From Pimelobacter simplex (GTDB taxonomy: Bacteria > Actinomycetota > Actinomycetes > Propionibacteriales > Nocardioidaceae): a stretch of 64,000 bases of DNA. The stretch spans positions 1,218,479 to 1,282,478 of the forward strand of contig NZ_FOUK01000001.1 of assembly GCF_900114845.1 (NCBI RefSeq), written 5' to 3'. The position numbers and the translations under genes are program-made. The notes under the pieces are model-generated. The model was not told where the DNA came from and did no database searches. It saw only the letters and a list, made by a program, of their open reading frames with translations. Shown here piece by piece: positions 58,334 to 64,000 of the stretch (its first letter is position 1; each line of letters opens with the position of its first letter).

Positions 58334-60121
58334 TCAGTCCTTGAGCTCGCAGACGACCTCGCCGTTGCCGATGGTGGCGCCGACCTCGGCCGTGAGGCCG
58401 GTGACGGTGCCGGCCTTGTGGGCCTTGAGCGGCTGCTCCATCTTCATCGCCTCGAGGACGATGACGACGTCACCCTCCTCGACCTGCTGGCCCTCCTCGA
58501 CCGCGACCTTGACGATCGTGCCCTGCATCGGGGAGGTGACGGAGTCGCCGGACGCCGCGGCGCCGGCCTTCTTGCCGGCCGCGCGCTTGGGCTTCTTGGC
58601 CGCCGCGCCGCCGCCGGTCGCGATGCCGCCGAGACCGGCCGGGAGGACGACCTCGATGCGCTTGCCGCCGACCTCGACGACGACCTTCTGCTTCTCGCCC
58701 TGCTCGTCGGCCTCGCCGGGCGTGCCGCCGTAGGGCTGGATCTGGTTGTCGAAGTCGGTCTCGATCCACGTCGTGTAGACGTCGAAGGAGCCCTCGCCCG
58801 TGGGGTTGGACGACGCGACCCAGGCCGGGTCGCGGGTGATGACCTCGTGGAAGGTGATCGCGGTCGGCATGCCGTCGACCTCGAACTCCGACAGCGCGCG
58901 GCGCGAGCGCTCGATGGCCTGGGTGCGGTTCTGGCCGGTGATGATCAGCTTGGCGACGAGGGAGTCGAAGGCGCCGGGGACGGTCTCGCCCTTCTCGTAG
59001 CCGCCGTCGACGCGGACGCCCGGACCCTGCGGCGGGTTCCACGCGGTGAGCGTGCCGGGGGCGGGCATGAAGTTGTTGCCGCCGTCCTCGGCGTTGATCC
59101 GGTACTCGATCGAGTGGCCGCGGATCTCCGGGTCGCCGTAGCCGAGCTCCTCGCCGGCGGCGATGCGGAACATCTCGCGGACCAGGTCGATGCCGGTGAC
59201 CTCCTCGGACACGCAGTGCTCGACCTGGAGGCGGGTGTTGACCTCGAGGAAGGAGATCGTGCCGTCGGCGGCGACGAGGAACTCGCAGGTGCCGGCGCCG
59301 ACGTAGTTGGCCTCGCGCAGGATCGCCTTGGACGACTCGTACAGGCGGGCGTTCTGCTCGTCGGTGAGGAACGGCGCGGGCGCCTCCTCGACCAGCTTCT
59401 GGTGGCGGCGCTGCAGCGAGCAGTCGCGGGTCGAGACGACGACGACATTGCCGTGCTGGTCGGCCAGGCACTGGGTCTCGACGTGGCGGGGGCGGTCGAG
59501 GAACTTCTCGACCAGGCACTCGCCGCGGCCGAAGGCGGAGATCGCCTCGCGCACGGCGGACTCGTAGAGCTCGGGGATCTCCTCGAGGGTGCGGGCGACC
59601 TTGAGGCCGCGGCCGCCGCCGCCGAAGACCGCCTTGATGGCGACCGGGAGGCCGTGCTCCTTGGCGAAGCCGATGATCTCGTCGGCGTCCTTGACCGCGT
59701 CCTTGAGGCCGGGGGCCAGGGGCGCGCCGGCGGCGAGGGCGATCTGCTTGGCCTTGGCCTTGTCGCCGAGGCCGTCGATGGCCTCGGGGGAGGGGCCGAT
59801 CCAGATCAGCCCGGCGTCGAGGACGGCCTGGGCGAACTGGGCGTTCTCGGCCAGGAAGCCGTAGCCGGGGTGCACGCTGTCGGCGCCGGACTTGGCGGCG
59901 ACGTCGAGGATCTTCTCGATCGAGAGGTACGAGTCGGCGGGCGTGGCGCCCCCGAGTGCGTACGCCTCGTCGGCGAGCCGCACGAACAGCGCGTCCGCGT
60001 CGGGCTCGGCGTAGATCGCGACGCTGGCGATGCCGGCGTCCTTCGCGGCACGGATCACGCGGACCGCGATCTCTCCACGGTTGGCGATGAGCACCTTGCG
60101 CAGCGGCTTGATGTCGGGCAC
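58334..60121 (-). CDS. accA3: Acetyl/propionyl-CoA carboxylase alpha subunit (biotin carboxylase + BCCP), 595 aa
   Basis: Fused subunit. The N-terminal biotin carboxylase domain starts with [16 protein letters not shown], the ATP-grasp domain has GGGGRGLKV, and [20 protein letters not shown] is the family signature. A C-terminal biotin carrier domain has Lys560 in EAMKMEQP as the biotinylation site. It supplies carboxybiotin to acyl-CoA carboxyltransferase subunits for malonyl- and methylmalonyl-CoA. Length matches mycobacterial AccA3 (~600 aa). GTG at 60121 follows GAGGAGA. No carboxyltransferase gene is adjacent. Confidence 0.94.
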   Translation of the reverse strand: MPDIKPLRKVLIANRGEIAVRVIRAAKDAGIASVAIYAEPDADALFVRLADEAYALGGATPADSYLSIEKILDVAAKSGADSVHPGYGFLAENAQFAQAVLDAGLIWIGPSPEAIDGLGDKAKAKQIALAAGAPLAPGLKDAVKDADEIIGFAKEHGLPVAIKAVFGGGGRGLKVARTLEEIPELYESAVREAISAFGRGECLVEKFLDRPRHVETQCLADQHGNVVVVSTRDCSLQRRHQKLVEEAPAPFLTDEQNARLYESSKAILREANYVGAGTCEFLVAADGTISFLEVNTRLQVEHCVSEEVTGIDLVREMFRIAAGEELGYGDPEIRGHSIEYRINAEDGGNNFMPAPGTLTAWNPPQGPGVRVDGGYEKGETVPGAFDSLVAKLIITGQNRTQAIERSRRALSEFEVDGMPTAITFHEVITRDPAWVASSNPTGEGSFDVYTTWIETDFDNQIQPYGGTPGEADEQGEKQKVVVEVGGKRIEVVLPAGLGGIATGGGAAAKKPKRAAGKKAGAAASGDSVTSPMQGTIVKVAVEEGQQVEEGDVVIVLEAMKMEQPLKAHKAGTVTGLTAEVGATIGNGEVVCELKD

Positions 60122-60322
60122 CGATTTCTCCTCACGTCGTTCGTGAAACCTCGCGCAGTCTAGGGCGTGGGCCACGACGTTCCTCAGGGGCATCCGGTGG
60201 CCGGGCACGAGGGCTGCGTGGACCCGGCCGGCCCCACCCGCGGAATCCGCGGCGTTTGTTTGCCGTGCCCGGCGCCGGGGAGGCGAGGGCCACCATCATC
60301 CGACGAAGGGCGAATCCCCATC

Positions 60323-60775
60323 ATGCGCGTACGAATTCCCGGGCTGCTCCTGGCCGCGACCATCGGGCTGTCCGGCCTGCTGACCGCGTGCGGTGACGAC
60401 GACGGCGGCAAGGCCGACAAGTCGTCCGAGGAGAACGCCTCGCAGGCCGAGACCACCGACGAGACCGAGGCCACCGACGCCGGGGGCGAGTCGGACGCCG
60501 TCCCCGAGGCCGAGGACGCCGCCGGCAAGCCCGCGCGCGACGACGTCGTCGCCGGCTACGCGAAGATCGTGAAGAAGAACGGCGAGGACACCGGCATCCC
60601 GATGCCCGACGGCATCGTGAACAAGGTCGTCGGCTGCTTCGTGGACGCCGTCTACGACGACGCCTCGCCGACCACGCTCCAGGCGCTGGCCGACGGCGAC
60701 GCCACCAAGATCGACCCGGCGGACGCCACGCTGTTCACCGACGCGCAGGTCACCTGCCAGAAGGCGATCAGCTGA
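60323..60775 (+). CDS. Putative lipoprotein, 150 aa
   Basis: Lipoprotein signal with lipobox LLTAC (Cys23), an acidic low-complexity linker (residues ~25-75, rich in Asp, Glu, Ala, Thr) and a small C-terminal domain with two cysteines (VVGCFVDAVY and VTCQKAIS) that could pair. No family recognised. A terminator hairpin follows 36 bp after the stop. Confidence 0.75.
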   Translation: MRVRIPGLLLAATIGLSGLLTACGDDDGGKADKSSEENASQAETTDETEATDAGGESDAVPEAEDAAGKPARDDVVAGYAKIVKKNGEDTGIPMPDGIVNKVVGCFVDAVYDDASPTTLQALADGDATKIDPADATLFTDAQVTCQKAIS

Positions 60776-60810
60776 CCCGCTGACGAGCTGATCCGCTGAC
60801 GGGCCGGGCC

Positions 60811-60846
60811 ACCGGTCCTGGGGACGCGGATTTCCCCAGGATCGGT
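60811..60846 (+). terminator. Terminator after the lipoprotein gene
   Basis: A 14-bp stem with one G-U pair (60811-60824 with 60833-60846) and an 8-nt loop. Confidence 0.75.
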
Positions 60847-60864
60847 GGTTAACAACCATTAACC
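60847..60864. promoter_or_regulatory. Inverted repeat upstream of acyl-CoA dehydrogenase
   Basis: GGTTAA-N6-TTAACC, perfect arms, in a small AT-rich patch 9-26 bp before the -10 box of the dehydrogenase; the overlapping TGGTT-AAC-AACCA is a second reading of the symmetry. Candidate operator for a fatty-acid regulator (inference). Confidence 0.55.
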
Positions 60865-60872
60865 TCTTGCTC

Positions 60873-60878
60873 TACGAT
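60873..60878 (+). promoter_or_regulatory. -10 box, leaderless promoter of acyl-CoA dehydrogenase
   Basis: TACGAT, 6 nt before the ATG at 60885. Confidence 0.6.
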
Positions 60879-60884
60879 GGACCC

Positions 60885-62084
60885 ATGACCCAGTTCGAGC
60901 TGTCGCGTGAGCACGAGGAGTTCCGTCGTACCGTCCGGGACTTCGCCGACGCCACCATCCGTCCCCACGTGGCGGAGTGGGACAAGGCGCACCACTTCCC
61001 GACCGACGTCGTCCAGAAGATGGGGGAGCTCGGCCTGTTCGGGCTGACCGCCCCCGAGGAGTTCGGCGGCGCCGGGCTCGACGCCGAGGACGGTCCGTTC
61101 ACGTCGCTGTGCCTGGCGATCGAGGAGCTGGGCCGGGTCGACCAGTCGCTCGGGGTGACCCTGGAGGCCGGCGTCGGCCTCGGCATCAACCCGATCCTGA
61201 CCTACGGCACCGACGAGCAGAAGAAGACGTGGCTGCCGGACCTGGTCGCCGGCCAGCGGCTGGCGGGCTTCGGCCTGACCGAGCCGGGCGCGGGCTCCGA
61301 CGCGGGGGCGACCAAGACCAAGGCCGAGCTCGACAACGGCGAGTGGGTCGTCAACGGCGGCAAGCAGTTCATCACCAACTCCGGCTCCGAGATCACCTCG
61401 GTCGTCACCGTCACCGCTCGCACCGGGACCCGCGAGGACGGCCGGCCGGAGATCTCCACGATCATCGTGCCGTCGGGGACGCCGGGCTTCGTGGCCGAGC
61501 CGGCCTACGACAAGCTCGGCTGGCACATCTCCGACACCCACCCGCTGAGCTTCGTCGACTGCCGGGTGCCCGAGAGCAACCTGCTCGGCGAGAAGGGGCG
61601 CGGCTACGCCCAGTTCCTCGCCACGCTCGACGACGGCCGCGTGGCGATCGCCGCGCTGGCGGTCGGCCTGATCCAGGCGTGCGTCGACCTGACCGTCGAG
61701 TACTCCCTCGACCGGCAGACGATGGGCGGCCCGATCGGGCGCAAGCAGGGGGTGGCCTTCCAGATCGCCGACCTCGAGGTCATGCTCCACGCCTCGCGCC
61801 TGCTGACCTACCGCGCCGCCGCGATGAAGGACGCCATGATGGGTGGCCGCGGCCCGTCGATGAAGGAGTTCAAGCAGGCGGCGTCGGTCGCCAAGCTCTA
61901 CGCGAGCGAGTCGGCGGTCACCGCGACCCGGATCGCGACCCAGGTCTTCGGCGGCTACGGCTTCATGGAGGAGTACCCGGTCGCCCGGTTCTACCGCGAC
62001 GCGAAGATCCTCGAGATCGGCGAGGGCACGTCCGAGGTCCAGCGGATGCTCATCGCCCGCGGGCTCGGGCTGCCCGTCGAGTAG
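60885..62084 (+). CDS. Acyl-CoA dehydrogenase, 399 aa
   Basis: FAD flavoprotein catalysing alpha,beta-desaturation of an acyl-CoA in beta-oxidation or branched-chain catabolism. Family signatures are FGLTEPGAGSDAGATKTKA, the ITNSGS strand, and the C-terminal YGGYGFMEEYPVARFYRDAKILEIGEGTSEVQR, in which the Glu after IG precedes the typical GTSE motif. Length (~400 aa) is normal. It is monocistronic with its own palindrome and leaderless promoter. Chain-length specificity cannot be read. Confidence 0.93.
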   Translation: MTQFELSREHEEFRRTVRDFADATIRPHVAEWDKAHHFPTDVVQKMGELGLFGLTAPEEFGGAGLDAEDGPFTSLCLAIEELGRVDQSLGVTLEAGVGLGINPILTYGTDEQKKTWLPDLVAGQRLAGFGLTEPGAGSDAGATKTKAELDNGEWVVNGGKQFITNSGSEITSVVTVTARTGTREDGRPEISTIIVPSGTPGFVAEPAYDKLGWHISDTHPLSFVDCRVPESNLLGEKGRGYAQFLATLDDGRVAIAALAVGLIQACVDLTVEYSLDRQTMGGPIGRKQGVAFQIADLEVMLHASRLLTYRAAAMKDAMMGGRGPSMKEFKQAASVAKLYASESAVTATRIATQVFGGYGFMEEYPVARFYRDAKILEIGEGTSEVQRMLIARGLGLPVE

Positions 62085-63139
62085 CCACCACCACCAGCAG
62101 CGCTGCCACGGCGGCCGCGATCCCGCCTCCGACCAGGAGCGGGGTCCGGCCGCCGTCGCCGTCATCGGGGACGCTCGCGGTGGGCGGTGCGCGCAGCGAG
62201 CCGTCGGCGTAGTCGGGGATGCCGGCGGCGGCGACCCCGCTGCGGGCCAGGGTGAGCGTCGTGGTGACAGCTCCCCGGGCGCCGGGAGCGCTGACGAGCA
62301 CGTAGTGGACGCCCGCGAGCGCGGCGCCGGCGGCCCTGACGTCGTACGACTCGCGGTGCCGGTAGGACACCACCTGCGACTGGGCGCGGCCCGGCTCGGC
62401 GGAGGCCTCGCTGGCGCCGAGCACCGGCCCGAGCACGTGCACGGCGAGGGTGTCGTCGGTGGTCTGCGCGCGCAGCGTCTGGTCCCAGTCGAGAGGGATG
62501 GCGACGAGCGCGGTGCGGCCCGGCGGGACGGTGATCTCGTAGCTCGTCGTCGACGGCGGGGGCGTCGGCCGGCGTGCGGCCGGCCTCGAGCGGGCGCGGG
62601 TCCGCCGGCGGGGGCGGCACCCAGCCGGGGGTGACCGGCTCGTCCAGCAGCTCGAACGCGTACGACGACAGGGCCGGCTCCTCGTGGACGAGCAGGGTCG
62701 CCGCCCGGCCCCGGTCGGCGGGGTCGCTGGGGACGCCCACGGTGACCGTGAGCGCGTCGGCCGTCGTGCAGGGGTGCTCGGCGGTGTCGGTCCAGGAGGA
62801 GACGGTGGTGACGAGGAGCGGGGCCGGCTCGCCGAGGGTCGGGCGGAAGACGGCGCCGCTGCCGCACCGCTCGTCGCCGGGGGCGGTGCCGAGCGAGAGG
62901 CGCACGCCTTCGCCGACCGACTCGCCGGCACCGGTGAACCAGAGCGCGACGTGGAGCGTGGTGCCGGGCGCGGTGCGCTCCAGGCGGAAGGTCCGTGGCC
63001 CGTCGGCGGGCAGGGTCGTGCGGTGGCTGCCGGTGGTGAGCACGGGGGTCTCGGGCGCAGTGCCGTGCGCGGCCGCGGGCGGCGCGACGAGCAGCGCCAC
63101 CAGGAGCAGCCGGCTCAGCCGGCCCAGAGGTCGGTCCAC
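62050..63139 (-). pseudogene. Secreted protein with C-terminal anchor, frameshifted at a G5 run
   Basis: One gene split between two frames. The 5' part (GTG at 63139, signal peptide with core RLLLVALLVAPPAAA) runs through a beta-rich domain to PPPPADPRPLEAGRTPADAP. The 3' part continues in another frame as STTSYEITVPPGRTALVAIPLDWD to a C-terminal transmembrane helix and a basic tail. Removing one base from the run of five G (plus strand, 62558-62562) joins the frames into ~362 residues, with total length 1090 = 3x363+1. It is either a real mutation, a sequencing error or, less likely, recoding. It lies downstream of maf, overlapping it by 25 bp. Confidence 0.75.
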
Positions 63140-63714
63140 CGGTGCCCGAGCGTCCGGACCTGCTCGCGCAGCAGCGGCAGGCTCACGCCGACGACGTTGT
63201 GGTGGTCGCCCTCGATGCCGGTGACGAAGCCGCCGCCGCGGCCGTCGACCGTGAACGCGCCGGCGACGTGGAGCGGCTCGCCGGTCGCGACGTACGCCGT
63301 GATCTCGTCGTCGGTGACGTCGGCGAAGTGGACGGTGGTCGAGGCGGTCGTGGCGACCTGCCGCCCGCCGGCGACGTCGCGCAGGCAGTGGCCGGTGTGG
63401 AGCACGCCGGAGCGCCCGCGCATGGCCTGCCAGCGGCGGACCGCCTCGTCGGCGTCGGCCGGCTTGCCGAGCGCCTCGCCGTCGAGCTCGAGGACCGAGT
63501 CGCAGCCGAGCACGAGCGCGTCGGCGGGCACCTCGGGACGCGGCGCGACGGCATTGCACTTGAGCTCGGCGAGGCGCAGGGCGAGCTCGGCAGGCGGGAC
63601 GTCGCGCACCTGCGACTCGTCGACCCCGGAGACGATCACCGTCGGCTCCAGGCCGGCGTTGCGGAGGGTGGTCAGGCGTGCGGGGGACGCGGATGCGAGC
63701 ACGAGGGTCGGCAC
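63115..63714 (-). CDS. maf: Maf-family nucleotide pyrophosphatase, 199 aa
   Basis: House-cleaning NTPase that hydrolyses non-canonical or dTTP/UTP-type nucleotides. It opens with the Maf signature LVLASASPARLTTLRNAGL, followed by GCDSVLELDG with the catalytic Asp and the VAGAFTVDGRGGGFVTGIEGDHHNVVG motif. I chose the GTG at 63714, exactly 7 nt after a TAGGGT box; a GTG three codons upstream is possible. In several actinobacteria maf lies near the accA3/acc region, as here. Confidence 0.94.
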   Translation of the reverse strand: MPTLVLASASPARLTTLRNAGLEPTVIVSGVDESQVRDVPPAELALRLAELKCNAVAPRPEVPADALVLGCDSVLELDGEALGKPADADEAVRRWQAMRGRSGVLHTGHCLRDVAGGRQVATTASTTVHFADVTDDEITAYVATGEPLHVAGAFTVDGRGGGFVTGIEGDHHNVVGVSLPLLREQVRTLGHRWTDLWAG

Positions 63715-63721
63715 GGCGCCC

Positions 63722-63727
63722 ACCCTA
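63722..63727 (-). promoter_or_regulatory. -10 box, leaderless promoter of maf
   Basis: TAGGGT on the minus strand, 7 nt before the GTG at 63714. Confidence 0.55.
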
Positions 63728-63748
63728 CGGTGGGCCGCGGACGCCGGG

Positions 63749-64000
63749 TCAGCCGGTGACGTGGCCGATCAGCTGGGCGGTGGCGCGGACGGCGGCGCCG
63801 AGGCGGTCGACGTCGCCGAGGTCGAAGACCGAGACGCCGACGCTGAGCTGGGCGCCGTCGCGGCCGTTGGGGACCGGGGCCGAGACGCCGTGGACCGAGG
63901 GGACGACCTCGGAGAAGCTGACCGCGTAGCCGCGCTCGCGAGCGGTGTGCACCTCGTCCCGCTCGCCGGCCCGGGCGGGCTGGCCGGAGAGGATCGCGAG
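63749..64000 (-). CDS. IclR-family regulator, C-terminal 83 residues
   Basis: Only the end of the gene is in the window; the frame is open at the right edge. The visible part matches the end of the IclR effector-binding domain: RERGYAVSFSEVVPSVHGVSAPV followed by AQLSVGVSVF and a final helix GAAVRATAQLIGHV. The DNA-binding domain is outside. IclR proteins regulate acid or aromatic catabolism and glyoxylate genes; the target here is unknown. Confidence 0.82.
   Translation of the reverse strand, partial: LAILSGQPARAGERDEVHTARERGYAVSFSEVVPSVHGVSAPVPNGRDGAQLSVGVSVFDLGDVDRLGAAVRATAQLIGHVTG

Noticed and set aside
62540..62575. Programmed ribosomal frameshift in the secreted protein gene
   Set aside because: A G5 run (C5 on the coding strand) is an error-prone homopolymer and there is no slippery heptamer or downstream structure I can support; mutation or read error is simpler.

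Overview
The window is one gene-dense, very GC-rich chromosomal stretch of an actinomycete. It most resembles a Nocardioides-type member of the Propionibacteriales; this is inferred from gene content and style, not computed. Pointers are the order trigger factor - clpP1 - clpP2 - clpX with valS close by, a fused biotin carboxylase/BCCP subunit of AccA3 type, an RpiB that uses Glu instead of Cys, a flavin disulfide-type quinone reductase without the active cysteine pair, an EthR-like regulator, many GTG starts, many ATGA overlaps, and a recurrent -10 box (TANNNT) placed 6-7 nt before the start codon, which implies leaderless mRNAs. No phage, transposase, CRISPR array, rRNA or plasmid function is visible, and no gap between genes exceeds 300 bp.

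Layout. 1-8.8 kb: the end of a secreted Ig-like protein, then a regulated catabolic cluster. Two SDR genes diverge from an operon of flavin monooxygenase, EthR-like TetR regulator, alpha/beta hydrolase, acyl-CoA ligase and D-aminoacylase-like amidohydrolase, with a perfect 14-bp palindrome between them. 8.8-16.6 kb: WYL regulator and a DrrAB-like ABC exporter, Uma2 protein, DUF2332 protein, purine nucleoside phosphorylase, a secreted beta-propeller and a lipoprotein. 16.6-20.5 kb: a protein with an N-terminal WxG hairpin, a propeller and a C-terminal EspC-like part ending in YxxxD, then a GGCT-like protein, GNAT and a secreted subtilase. 20.6-32.5 kb: lipoamide dehydrogenase, TspO, a DksA-like zinc finger, a DMT transporter, a polar amino acid ABC transporter, LpdA-type quinone reductase, rpiB, nei, a membrane PP2C phosphatase, tRNA-Gly and tRNA-Pro, and trigger factor. 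32.5-41.9 kb: a 98-bp nested inverted repeat, lipase-like hydrolase, CPBP protease, a two-component system, clpP1-clpP2 with a ClgR-type box, clpX and a GT61 glycosyltransferase. 41.9-55.6 kb: valS, SpoIID-like protein, BenE transporter with its XRE-cupin regulator, DUF4873/TetR diverging from an AurF-like diiron oxygenase, an epimerase with its TetR, a PemK-like protein and MFS exporter with its HxlR, and two bacterial PH-domain proteins. 55.7-64 kb: a diguanylate cyclase, two tandem secreted paralogues, AccA3, a lipoprotein, acyl-CoA dehydrogenase, a frameshifted secreted protein, maf, and the end of an IclR regulator.

The parts work together as local regulator-target pairs. At least six divergent regulator/enzyme or regulator/transporter pairs carry inverted repeats in their shared promoter. 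The housekeeping core covers protein folding and proteolysis (tig, clpP1P2X), translation (valS, tRNAs), acyl-CoA and malonyl-CoA metabolism (AccA3, acyl-CoA dehydrogenase) and redox (E3, quinone reductase). The strongest candidates for new biology are the WxG-propeller-YxxxD protein, the EthR-controlled monooxygenase/ligase/amidohydrolase cluster, and the nested repeat downstream of tig.
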